The position numbers and the translations under genes were made by a program. The notes under the pieces were generated by a model, which did no database searches, had not been told where the DNA came from, and saw only the letters and a program-made list of their open reading frames with translations. From Algoriphagus sp. AGSA1 (lineage in GTDB: Bacteria > Bacteroidota > Bacteroidia > Cytophagales > Cyclobacteriaceae): a stretch of 64,000 bases of DNA. This document shows positions 27,849 to 36,949 of the stretch, piece by piece (within the stretch, counting starts at the first letter, position 1; the number at the start of each line of letters is the position of its first letter). The stretch is from contig NZ_JAJUWR010000030.1 of the NCBI RefSeq assembly GCF_021390545.1, forward strand, positions 1 to 64,000, written 5' to 3'.

Positions 27849-29156
27849 ATGAAAAAACTCCTACTTGCAGCACTGATTGCTTTTTCCTCCTGCACAGTCC
27901 AAAAAATAAACAAGTCCATCAGTAAGTCCGATGTCTTTGACAAAGGTCATCTGGGTTTTATGCTGGTCGATCCTACGAAAGACAAAGTGCTTGTGGACAT
28001 CAATTCTGACAAATACTTTATACCCGCGTCCAATACCAAACTGTTCACCTTTTATACTTCCTATACTATCCTGGGAGACAGTCTGGTGAACGGCTTGAAC
28101 TACCTGGAAAAAGGAGATTCACTGATATTCTGGGGCACAGGAGATCCTAGTTTACTTCACCCCGATCTTAAAAACACCAAAGTAATCGAGTTTCTGAAAA
28201 AGCAGGATAAACAACTTTATTTGTTGGATAATTTTGATCAGGTTACTGCCTTCGGTTCGGGCTGGTCATGGGATTGGTACAATGCTTACTATGCGGCAGA
28301 ACGCTCAGCTATGCCCGTATATGGAGACATTGTCCGCTTCACCAAAAAAGAGGGAGACTCTACTTTCACTGTCTATCCTCCACGTTTTGAATCCGCTTTG
28401 CAAATTATCGAACCCAAAGGTAATTCAAGTTCCAGTTTCCGTAGAAATCATCTGGAAAACAAATTCGACTATTTCGTGACTTCAGAAGTTACAGGCAAAC
28501 GATTTGAAACTGACATACCCTTTATTACTTCCGCCAATTTCACAGCACAGCTGATCTCTGAAGCAGTCGGAAAAGAAATCACACTCCTCAGCAGCAGAAA
28601 CTACATGGAAGAAGAACCCAAGAAGTTGCTGACCGCCCCGGCTGACAGTATTTATTCACAGATGATGAAGATTTCAGACAACTTCCTGGCAGAACAACTG
28701 CTTCTTTTAGTCTCTGACCAGCTGGACAACAAACTGAGCACGGCAGATGCTATTGCTTATGCCAAAGAGAACTTATTAGCTGACTTGCCAGACGAACCAC
28801 TCTGGGTAGATGGTTCAGGGCTTTCATCCAAGAATATGTTTACCCCCAGAAGTATCATTGCGTTACTGGGCAAAATCAGAGCAGAAGTGCCTTTGGAGAA
28901 AATCAAAGCTTATTTCCCGGCAGGAGGGGAATCCGGTACGATCAGAAATTGGTATCCAGCGGATAAAGGTCAGCCACCCTATATTTATGCCAAAACAGGA
29001 ACACTCTCCATGAGTAATGCACTCAGTGGTTACTTATTTACAAAAAGTGGAAAAATCCTCCACTTCTCCTGTCTTATGAACAATTATCCGATCTCTGGAA
29101 ATGAGCTTAAAACCGAGTTGACAAAAGTGCTTTATTATATTCATGATAAGTATTGA
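27849..29156 (+). CDS. dacB: PBP4-type D-alanyl-D-alanine carboxypeptidase (S13)
   Basis: Penicillin-binding carboxypeptidase/endopeptidase that trims peptidoglycan peptides in the periplasm. 435 residues. Lipobox FSSC with Cys15 suggests an anchored lipoprotein. The active-site motifs are present in order: SNTK (Ser61, Lys64), SDN in KISDNFLAEQ, and KTG in YAKTGTLS. The WVDGSGLSSKNMFTPRSI block before KTG is typical of class C PBP4 enzymes. Starts after the pair-1 terminator and has its own unit. Confidence 0.92.
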   Translation: MKKLLLAALIAFSSCTVQKINKSISKSDVFDKGHLGFMLVDPTKDKVLVDINSDKYFIPASNTKLFTFYTSYTILGDSLVNGLNYLEKGDSLIFWGTGDPSLLHPDLKNTKVIEFLKKQDKQLYLLDNFDQVTAFGSGWSWDWYNAYYAAERSAMPVYGDIVRFTKKEGDSTFTVYPPRFESALQIIEPKGNSSSSFRRNHLENKFDYFVTSEVTGKRFETDIPFITSANFTAQLISEAVGKEITLLSSRNYMEEEPKKLLTAPADSIYSQMMKISDNFLAEQLLLLVSDQLDNKLSTADAIAYAKENLLADLPDEPLWVDGSGLSSKNMFTPRSIIALLGKIRAEVPLEKIKAYFPAGGESGTIRNWYPADKGQPPYIYAKTGTLSMSNALSGYLFTKSGKILHFSCLMNNYPISGNELKTELTKVLYYIHDKY

Positions 29157-29180
29157 CAGAATTGGTAGATTCAACATACT

Positions 29181-29198
29181 AGTCCGCCATGGCGGACT
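29181..29198. repeat. Perfect 18-bp palindrome, REP-like
   Basis: AGTCCGCCATGGCGGACT reads the same on both strands. A shorter relative lies at 47991-48004. A dispersed intergenic element. Confidence 0.7.
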
Positions 29199-29302
29199 GA
29201 GTATTTGGCTTAAGAATCAACACTTGCATTTGACGAAATATCAGCGAACTAAAAATCATAAGACATCAATAACCTTACTATCACACCCTAATTAAAACAA
29301 CG

Positions 29303-31390
29303 ATGAGTTTTTTCTCCAAACTTTCAGTTTACCTCTTCCTTTTCACCTGCTACTTCCTGCCACACGATATCCGTTCCCAGACATTCACCATGGGGCAGGT
29401 AGGAAAATTCAGTTTCCCCTCTGAACTGACCTCCTCTTCTACTGGCGAAAAGATTGCCTGGGCGATGAATGAACAGGGAAAACGCAACATATATTTCGCT
29501 GAAGCCCCATCATTTAACCCAAGAAAATTAACGGAATTCAATGAAGATGACGGACAAGAAATCAGCAGTTTGCAATTTACTCCTGATGGAAAATGGCTTG
29601 TTTTCGTGCGTGGTGGGGATCATGGAGGAAGCAATTCGTCATCCACCGTAAATGCGCAAAATCTCCCGAAACTTCCCAAAGTGGAAATCTGGAAAATCGA
29701 CCTTGCAAATGGTAAAGCGGAAGCCATCACCGAAGCGGATGATCCTTTTGTCGGATTTCCTAATAAATTAGGCTATCTCAAAGGGGGGCAAATCTGGACG
29801 GTGGATCTAGAATCTTCATCTAAGCCTTCCCAGCTTTTCGAAGTAAAAGGAAATGTAAATTCTGCCCAGTACTCTCCTGATGGGAACCAGCTCGTTTTCG
29901 TTTCCAATCGCAGTTCGCATAGTCTGGTGGGCATCTACCAAAATGCCTCTACTTCTATCAAGTGGGTATCTCCTTCCTTTCATCGAGATGTGCTCCCCCG
30001 ATGGTCGCCCGACGGAAAGAAGCTGGCATTTATCAGACTTCAAGGTGGAAAAGGAGCGGCTTTCCCACTACTTGAACCCCGCCATGTCCCCTGGGAAATA
30101 TGGCTTGCAGACGTAGAGACAGGGGAAGCAGAAAAACTTTGGAAAGCACCGGAAACTATGAGAGGTTCCTATTCTTATCCCTTTTTCTCATTTACATCAG
30201 ATGGCAATTTAGTTTACCAATCTTATGAAGATGGCTGGCAGCATCTGTATTCCTTGGAAGTGGCCTCTAGAAAATCATCACTTCTTACTTCCGGAGATTA
30301 TATGGTAGAACAGATCAAAATAAATCCAGCTAAGTCAAAACTTATATTTGCGGCTAATGCAGGCTCAGAACCTGAAGACATTGATCGAAGGCACATCGGA
30401 ACAGTTGATATAGCCACCAAAAAACTCACTTGGGAGACAGCAGGAGAAGGAATTGAAGCCTATCCAGTCTGGATCGGTACTGAAGGCAAAATGGCTTACT
30501 TCAGTGCAACAGCGAAGCGATCACATCTGATTGCCGTGAACGATGGCATAAACACCCAGCTTCTTCAAGAGTCAATTATCCCAGCAGATTTCCCTCAAGA
30601 TTCAATGGTGATACCACAGCAAGTGAAATTCACTGCTCCGGATGGCACCACCGTCTATGGCCAGCTATTTGAAAAAGAAGGTGGGGCTTCTAAAAAACCC
30701 GGGGTTATTTTTGCCCATGGCGGACCGCAGCGCCAAATGCTGCTGGGTTGGAGTTATATGGATTATTATTCCAACACTTATGCCCTGAACCAATATTTAG
30801 CGGAACTGGGCTTTGTAGTCCTTTCAGTCAATTACCGGCTGGGAATCGGGTATGGCTATGAATTCCACCGCCCTGCAAACGGCTATTATCAAGGGGCTGT
30901 AGAATATCAGGATATCAAGGCAGGGGGAGAATTTCTTGCGAACCTGCCTCAGGTGGACGGGGAAAAAATCGGAATCTATGGAGGAAGCTATGGCGGCTAC
31001 CTGACTGCTTTGGCTTTGGCAAGGGATTCAGACTTGTTCAAGGTCGGAGTAGATATCCATGGAGTCCACGATTTGGATGGCAGGTATGATTTGCCGGAAA
31101 CATACGAAGTTGCCACTGACCTAGACAAAGCGAAGAAGACAGCCTGGGAATCCTCACCTATGGCTGATTTAGGTACTTGGACTTCTCCTGTACTCTTTAT
31201 TCATGCAGATGATGACCGAAATGTGAGCGTGAGTCAAACCGCTGATCTGATCAGAAGATTTGAAGAGCTGGGGAAACCTTATGAATCTATTCTCATTCCC
31301 GGAGACACACATCACTGGATGAAATGGTCTAATATGATCCTAGTGGACCAGGCGACTGCCAACTTCCTGAAGAAACATTTAATAGATTGA
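29303..31390 (+). CDS. Secreted S9-family peptidase (prolyl oligopeptidase type)
   Basis: Serine peptidase, an N-terminal beta-propeller joined to a C-terminal alpha/beta hydrolase. 695 residues, with a signal peptide ending near DIRSQ. Propeller repeats carry FTPDGKWLVF, YSPDGNQLVF and WSPDGKKLAF motifs (about 80-260). The hydrolase has the nucleophile Ser562 in GGSYGG, an aspartate in HADDDRN (about 636) and histidine 670 or 671 in GDTHHWMKW. Likely periplasmic, cleaving oligopeptides. It overlaps functionally with the second S9 gene at 36950. The VOC gene starts 3 nt after it. Confidence 0.93.
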   Translation: MSFFSKLSVYLFLFTCYFLPHDIRSQTFTMGQVGKFSFPSELTSSSTGEKIAWAMNEQGKRNIYFAEAPSFNPRKLTEFNEDDGQEISSLQFTPDGKWLVFVRGGDHGGSNSSSTVNAQNLPKLPKVEIWKIDLANGKAEAITEADDPFVGFPNKLGYLKGGQIWTVDLESSSKPSQLFEVKGNVNSAQYSPDGNQLVFVSNRSSHSLVGIYQNASTSIKWVSPSFHRDVLPRWSPDGKKLAFIRLQGGKGAAFPLLEPRHVPWEIWLADVETGEAEKLWKAPETMRGSYSYPFFSFTSDGNLVYQSYEDGWQHLYSLEVASRKSSLLTSGDYMVEQIKINPAKSKLIFAANAGSEPEDIDRRHIGTVDIATKKLTWETAGEGIEAYPVWIGTEGKMAYFSATAKRSHLIAVNDGINTQLLQESIIPADFPQDSMVIPQQVKFTAPDGTTVYGQLFEKEGGASKKPGVIFAHGGPQRQMLLGWSYMDYYSNTYALNQYLAELGFVVLSVNYRLGIGYGYEFHRPANGYYQGAVEYQDIKAGGEFLANLPQVDGEKIGIYGGSYGGYLTALALARDSDLFKVGVDIHGVHDLDGRYDLPETYEVATDLDKAKKTAWESSPMADLGTWTSPVLFIHADDDRNVSVSQTADLIRRFEELGKPYESILIPGDTHHWMKWSNMILVDQATANFLKKHLID

Positions 31391-31393
31391 TCC

Positions 31394-31783
31394 GTGCTGA
31401 AAATTGAATCTGTCCATCATATTGCTGTCATCTGTAAGGATTATAATCGTTCAAAAAAGTTTTACACAGAAATCTTAGGACTTGAAATAGTCAGGGAGGT
31501 GTATCGCAAAGAGAGGGATTCCCACAAACTAGACCTTAGTCTTAATGGACGCTATGTCATCGAGCTTTTTTCTTTTCCTTCACCCCCAGACAGGGTGTCC
31601 AGGCCGGAAGCGACAGGTTTACGACATCTGGCTTTTGCGGTAACGAATTTAGATGAAAGTATAAATCACTTAGATAGACACCATGTGCTCTCTGAGCCTA
31701 TCAGAATAGATGAATTTACCGGAAAGCGATTTACCTTCATTGCAGACCCGGACGGCTTACCGATCGAGTTTTATGAACTCTGA
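31394..31783 (+). CDS. VOC-family metalloprotein, YaeR-like
   Basis: Glyoxalase/bleomycin-resistance fold protein of the SMU1112c/YaeR-like subgroup; substrate unknown. 129 residues. VHHIAVICKDYNRSKKFYTEILGLEIV (about 7-34) and GLRHLAFAVTNLDESI (about 74-89) are the two paired betaalphabetabetabeta halves. Likely metal ligands are the His in VHHIAV, the Glu in VIELFSF, the His in LRHLAF and the Glu in PIEFYEL. GTG start, 3 nt after the S9 peptidase stop, so co-transcribed. Confidence 0.88.
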   Translation: MLKIESVHHIAVICKDYNRSKKFYTEILGLEIVREVYRKERDSHKLDLSLNGRYVIELFSFPSPPDRVSRPEATGLRHLAFAVTNLDESINHLDRHHVLSEPIRIDEFTGKRFTFIADPDGLPIEFYEL

Positions 31784-31802
31784 AGTTTCATTCTAATCAT
31801 GG

Positions 31803-31834
31803 AAAAAGCCCGGGAAAGTTTTCCCGGGCTTTTG
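31803..31834. terminator. Bidirectional terminator
   Basis: AAAAAGCCCGGGAAA, GTT, TTCCCGGGCTTTT. A T run on both strands: it ends the plus-strand S9/VOC unit and the minus-strand susC/susD pair 2. Confidence 0.9.
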
Positions 31835-31854
31835 TTATTTTTCTCAATCCCTAG

Positions 31855-33345
31855 TTAGGATGGATTTTGGATCATATTTTCATTTGCATTCAGTTCATCG
31901 AGGGGAATCTGCCACTGCCAGTTGTTGGTTCCAGCAGGCTCAGTAAACTTACCATTGATCACAGATTCTACGTGGTTAGAACCTGTTCTATCCAATGGCA
32001 GGTTAAGACGTTTCAAATCATAGAATCTGAAACCTTCACCCCAAAGTTCTATTCTTCTTTGAATCATGATCTCTTCGATCAATGCTTCCCCGGTGTTAGT
32101 AGACTTAGTATATGCATCATCTCTAGCAGATACAAGCTCAAATAGAACATCAGCAGCATCCGAATCATTTCCTGATCTGGCTAAAGATTCAGCTTCAAGC
32201 AAAATCATTTCCGCAGTTCTCATGTAAGGTACATCACCTACAGAAGAAGCATTACCCTGAGCTAGAAACTTACGGTTCATGTAATCAATCTTGGCAAAGC
32301 TGGAAAGTGTCATCTCATCAATGAAAGGATCTCTCAAGTCTGGATCAGAAGCATTTGGATCCCAAAGGCCTTTTCTGGCATCAGTATCAGGAATCATATC
32401 ATAAAGCTTGCTATTGATAGCTTTAGGATTTCCCCGGATATTGGTAGAACTAAAGTTCAGAGACATATAGGCAAAGAAAGAAGCAAAATAGGTCTGCTGA
32501 TCATCCACCTGGTGGCTACCCCACATCCATTCTTCGTTATCCACATTATTGAAACCTTCATAAAGTGCACTTTGTGACATTAGTGTAAAACCATCCCTTG
32601 CCTCATTGGCCATGGTCGCTGCCAATGAATAATTACCCTGGGTAGCTGCAACACGTGCTTTTATTCCTTTTACCACATTGATATTCAAATGTGATTTGGC
32701 ATTTCTGCTTTCATCAAGTAAGGCAATCGCCGCATCTAGATCTGTATTGATTTGAGTATATACTTCCTCTACTGTGTTTCTAGCACCTCCCTCAGTGATA
32801 GGCTCCAATACAATAGGTACACCCATCTGACTGTTTCCTCCTGCGGCATCGTAGCGGATAGCAAACATTTGTACCAAATTGAAATGCGCCCAGGCTCTAT
32901 AAGCCAAAGCCTGACCCTTAATCTCATCTTTTTCCAACTGAGGACCTTCGGCATCGTCAATACCAGCCAAAATCATATTAGCATTACCAATGACTCTATA
33001 GTAGTATCTCCAAATGAAACGGGCATCCCCACTTGTTTGCAATGTGTGATTTTGCCACCTGCTAATAGATACATACCATCCATTACCTTGAGTAGTCATC
33101 ACCACATCATCACCCATCACATCACGCATAATCATAACACCACCTTCTGCTGCTTGCCCTTGACTATCAAACCTCAAAAGTAACATCCTGTGAATCCCAT
33201 TCAAGGCTGTCATGGCGTTTTGAGTGGAGGTAAATACAGATGATCCTGATACCGCATCTGTGGGGATAGTATCCAGGTAATCTTCAGCGCAGCTAAAATT
33301 CAGTAAAAGCGCAATTAAAACTATTGATTTAAATATCTTCTTCAT
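31855..33345 (-). CDS. SusD/RagB-type outer-membrane lipoprotein (pair 2)
   Basis: Lipoprotein lid of the second SusC barrel. 496 residues, lipobox NFSC with Cys19, then EDYLDTIPTDAVSGSSVF. ALNGIHRMLL and a TPR-type helical region fill about residues 45-250. The conserved GQALAYRAWAHFNLVQMFA block (about 140) and the C-terminal RRIELWGEGFRFYDLKRLNLPLD and WQIPLDELNANENMIQNPS are standard SusD features. It starts 12 nt after the susC gene on the minus strand, so both are on one transcript. Confidence 0.95.
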   Translation of the reverse strand: MKKIFKSIVLIALLLNFSCAEDYLDTIPTDAVSGSSVFTSTQNAMTALNGIHRMLLLRFDSQGQAAEGGVMIMRDVMGDDVVMTTQGNGWYVSISRWQNHTLQTSGDARFIWRYYYRVIGNANMILAGIDDAEGPQLEKDEIKGQALAYRAWAHFNLVQMFAIRYDAAGGNSQMGVPIVLEPITEGGARNTVEEVYTQINTDLDAAIALLDESRNAKSHLNINVVKGIKARVAATQGNYSLAATMANEARDGFTLMSQSALYEGFNNVDNEEWMWGSHQVDDQQTYFASFFAYMSLNFSSTNIRGNPKAINSKLYDMIPDTDARKGLWDPNASDPDLRDPFIDEMTLSSFAKIDYMNRKFLAQGNASSVGDVPYMRTAEMILLEAESLARSGNDSDAADVLFELVSARDDAYTKSTNTGEALIEEIMIQRRIELWGEGFRFYDLKRLNLPLDRTGSNHVESVINGKFTEPAGTNNWQWQIPLDELNANENMIQNPS

Positions 33346-33357
33346 AATAATCTCTGT

Positions 33358-36300
33358 TTAAAGGTTGACGTTAAGACCAACCGTAAAGGTTCTTGCCGGA
33401 GTATAGGTATTAGAGGTAGTACCACCAAAATCCCCTGATACATACATTCCTTTTCTAGCTGACATCCATCCTAAGTTTTCTCCAGCCACATATATGGAAG
33501 CACCTGCTACACTAATTCGCTGCAACAGTGTTTTTGGTAAACTATAACTCAGGTTGATTGATCGTAAATTAAGATAAGACCCATCAGTTAACCATCTATC
33601 GGAAGATGCGTTAGACTGGGCGGAAGTGGTCACATCCATTCTAGGTACATCTGTAATATCACCTGGGTTTTGCCATCTGTTCAATGCATCCATATGAAGT
33701 GCATTTCCATCGGGATCAGCACTCATCAAGCTACCATATATACCATCATATACGTCACCTCCTACTGCGTATGAAACCAAAACATTCAAAGTGAACCCTT
33801 TGTATCTGAAAGTATTGGTAAGGCCGCCGAAGAAATCAGGGATAGAAGATCCAGCATAATGGAATCTAGCATTATTCTGTCTTGTGGTGACTGTATCTTG
33901 TCCTATTATTTTAGTTGTCACATCATCTTCTTCATATTCTTCTGCTCTAAATAAGCCTTCACCAGTTTCTGGATCTACGCCATACCAGTCTCTCAGCCAA
34001 AAATCATTGATTGATCTTCCAACCATAAATTTCTTGGTTCCAACGATTTGCTCATCAAAAGGAAGTTTCTTGAATTCATTTTTGAATGTTGATATATTCA
34101 AATTTGCAGTCCATGTGAAATCGTTTGTTCTAATCAAATCTCCTTGAATGCTGAATTCAATACCTGTATTGGTTAAAGTGCCAATATTTTGAGGCTTGCT
34201 TGAGAGGCCAGTCGTCAATGATAACGGAACATTAAAAAGTAAGTTTTGAGATTCTCTGCTGTAGTATTCTAAAGTTCCTGAGAATCTACGGCCAAAAGCA
34301 AAATCCAAACCTATATCATAGGTATTATTTGACTCCCATTCCAGATCTTCAGAAGCAAGACTTGCCTGCAAAATACCAGGCTCAGAGGCATTATTAAATC
34401 CTAAATCATATAGTGCCTGCCAAGGATAATACCCACCAATTGCGTCATTACCTACTTCACCGTAAGATCCTCTTAATTTTAACATATCAAAGAACTCTAC
34501 ATTGAAGAAATTCTCCTTATCGATATTCCAAGCAGCACCCACAGAATAGAAATTCCCCCATCTCACATCCCTAAAGAACTTTGATGATCCATCAGTACGG
34601 AATGATCCTGAGATTGAATACTTGTCATCGAACACATAATTCAATCTGGAAAACACAGATTCTATTCTGTGTCTATCCACTCTACCATTTGCTGAGCTAA
34701 TTGTCACGAAGTTTCCTGGCTCAATATTTCCTTCCAAAATCTGATCCTGCTTAGCTAAGTATTGGTAGTTATATTTATAATCATAGTTCTCATGCCCTAC
34801 CAATACTTCTACAAAATGCTTTTCATTGAATGTATTAGTATAGGTCAACAATTGGTTAAATGTATATGAATTGGTACGAGCATTGGCACGATTGGTACGT
34901 CCAGCAGGAGCTCCATCACCTACAATCGGGTTGTCATATCCAATATCCAATAGAGAAGTCACATCAGTAGCGATATTAGTTCTCAAAGCAAAGTGCTTCA
35001 AGAAGGTAACTTCTGCATAGGCACGAGCAGAAATTACATCTCTATCAATTTGATCTACGTTAAGCAAAGCTTCTTGATAAGCATGGCGCCCCGCAGATCC
35101 CCCAGGACCTCTTCTAGGAAGATCCAGATTAGTTAAATCACCTGTATCAAATATTCTATTCCCAAATTCATCCAACACGTAGCCACCAGTCATTGGTGTT
35201 TGTGCGTATACCGGATAAATAGGCCCCATATTTCTTGCGAAGAACATAGGATTGACATAACTGGTACTTCCACTTGTTCTGGCATTATTGCCTTCACTCA
35301 TAGTAGCGGAAAGATTAATGCCAGTTTTAAACCAATCTGTTGCCTGTGTGTTGATATTCAGACGTCCAGTAAATCTTTCGAAATCTGAGTTTATAATAAA
35401 TCCTTTCTCATTCAAATAACCAGCTGAAGCGAAATAGTCAGTCTTACCAGATCCACCACTGTAAGTCAAATTGTATTCAGATCTTCCCCCTCTACTTACT
35501 ACATCATCAAACCAATCTAAACTTTGGAAATTATTTACAGCAGATGGATTCAATGTACCATCAGCACCTACGATTTGGTCATTTGGAACGTTATAAATAT
35601 TGTATCCCAAAACATCAATCAAATTTTCTGAGGCATATGTGGCAGCAGTTGCTGCGTCTTCTCCACCGGTAAGTTGACTGTTTCTCAATGACTCCCAAAC
35701 AAGAGGGTAATACTGATCAGCATTTACACGATCATATTCAGGCAATGCTCTGCTTGCTGTACCTTGTTGAACTCGAAAAGTAAAGTTTGGTTTATTTAAT
35801 TTTCCTTTTTTTGTAGTTATCATAATCACACCATTTGCAGCTCTGGAGCCATATAATGCAGTAGAAGATGCATCTTTAAGGATAGTCATGTCTTCAATAT
35901 CTTCCGGGTTCAAATTTGAAATATTTGCATCATACGGTACCCCATCCACTACATAAAGAGGAGAACTGGATGCATTTACTGAACCTATACCTCTAATTCT
36001 AACTGCAGGAGTGGATCCAGGCTGACCTGATGCAGAGGTGGTAATCACTCCGGGTGACTGACCCTCTATCGCATTAACCACATTGTTGATTGGGCGATTT
36101 GCAATCTGATCACCTTTTAGAGACACGGCAGAACCGGTAAAGTTTCCTTTATCAGCAGTTCCATAAGCTACAATGATCACTTCATCTAGATTCTGAACAT
36201 CTGTTTCCATGGTAACATTTACTACAGACCTGTTTCCAATCACTTCTTCATGGACAAGATAACCGATGTAGCTAAAGACTAAGGTTGTTGATCCCTGAGG

Positions 36301-36492
36301 AACTTCAATGGAATACGTACCATCAAGATCAGAAACTGCCCCTATAGTAGTACCCTTTACTAAAACGCTGACTCCTATGAGTCCTTCTGGGTCTTCGGCG
36401 GAGACTAATTTCCCTGTCACTGTTTTGCTTTGGGCAAAAGCCGAAACAGTTACTAGTAACCCGAAGAGCAAACTAAGTAATACTTTCTTCAT
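33358..36492 (-). CDS. SusC/RagA-family TonB-linked outer-membrane protein (pair 2)
   Basis: TonB-dependent importer. 1044 residues: signal peptide to VSAFAQ, a carboxypeptidase-like domain VTGKLVSAEDPEGLIGVSVL (about 24-100), the TonB-box-like DEVIIVAYGTADKGNFTGS, the plug with VVNAIEGQSPGVITT and LYVVDGVPYDANISNL and SSTALYGSRAANGVIMITTKKG (about 130-235), and a barrel ending in FTVGLNVNL. Substrate not evident. The flanking S9 peptidases suggest peptides (inference). Confidence 0.95.
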   Translation of the reverse strand: MKKVLLSLLFGLLVTVSAFAQSKTVTGKLVSAEDPEGLIGVSVLVKGTTIGAVSDLDGTYSIEVPQGSTTLVFSYIGYLVHEEVIGNRSVVNVTMETDVQNLDEVIIVAYGTADKGNFTGSAVSLKGDQIANRPINNVVNAIEGQSPGVITTSASGQPGSTPAVRIRGIGSVNASSSPLYVVDGVPYDANISNLNPEDIEDMTILKDASSTALYGSRAANGVIMITTKKGKLNKPNFTFRVQQGTASRALPEYDRVNADQYYPLVWESLRNSQLTGGEDAATAATYASENLIDVLGYNIYNVPNDQIVGADGTLNPSAVNNFQSLDWFDDVVSRGGRSEYNLTYSGGSGKTDYFASAGYLNEKGFIINSDFERFTGRLNINTQATDWFKTGINLSATMSEGNNARTSGSTSYVNPMFFARNMGPIYPVYAQTPMTGGYVLDEFGNRIFDTGDLTNLDLPRRGPGGSAGRHAYQEALLNVDQIDRDVISARAYAEVTFLKHFALRTNIATDVTSLLDIGYDNPIVGDGAPAGRTNRANARTNSYTFNQLLTYTNTFNEKHFVEVLVGHENYDYKYNYQYLAKQDQILEGNIEPGNFVTISSANGRVDRHRIESVFSRLNYVFDDKYSISGSFRTDGSSKFFRDVRWGNFYSVGAAWNIDKENFFNVEFFDMLKLRGSYGEVGNDAIGGYYPWQALYDLGFNNASEPGILQASLASEDLEWESNNTYDIGLDFAFGRRFSGTLEYYSRESQNLLFNVPLSLTTGLSSKPQNIGTLTNTGIEFSIQGDLIRTNDFTWTANLNISTFKNEFKKLPFDEQIVGTKKFMVGRSINDFWLRDWYGVDPETGEGLFRAEEYEEDDVTTKIIGQDTVTTRQNNARFHYAGSSIPDFFGGLTNTFRYKGFTLNVLVSYAVGGDVYDGIYGSLMSADPDGNALHMDALNRWQNPGDITDVPRMDVTTSAQSNASSDRWLTDGSYLNLRSINLSYSLPKTLLQRISVAGASIYVAGENLGWMSARKGMYVSGDFGGTTSNTYTPARTFTVGLNVNL

Positions 36493-36949
36493 AAGTTTTA
36501 ATTAATTGATAAATAAGCACAGCTCCACTTTGAAACTGCATTGTCTTTATGATCTGAAATTCGGATTGGAAAGGATTAAACTCTTGTGGAGTGTGGATGG
36601 CCAATCGGTAGTATGCAATTGAAATATATGATTGCCTTATTATCTAAATAACTTCTCATAGCTCTATTATAAATGTCCGATCCCGATCAAATAGAAAAAA
36701 AATGCAACAACCATTTTTTCAAAAGCGAACACTTTTTTGTTTAATATTTGGGATTATACGAACGTAAATTTAGAAAATATTATGTAAACCATTTAAAAAC
36801 CGGTTAAAAAACACCATATTTTTGATTTTTGGTAAAAATAAGTTTTGTAAGGATTAGCCTTCTTCAAAAACTCCTATTGCTCAAAAAAAGACCTCCCGAT
36901 TTTTGATACATCTCAGGAGGCCTTTACAACTTCTATTTATACTCAACTT
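36493..36949. other. 457-nt leader region of susC pair 2
   Basis: AT-rich. No gene. It contains the terminator of the S9 gene (36883-36923) and should hold the susC promoter. Read on the minus strand, TCTATTTG (one base from TAnnTTTG) lies near 36697-36704 but has no proper TTG partner. Confidence 0.4.
36883..36923 (-). terminator. Terminator of the S9 peptidase gene
   Basis: On the minus strand AGGCCTCCTGA pairs over 11 positions, two of them G.U, with TCGGGAGGTCT, and is followed by TTTTTT. It lies 26 nt after the stop codon. Confidence 0.8.
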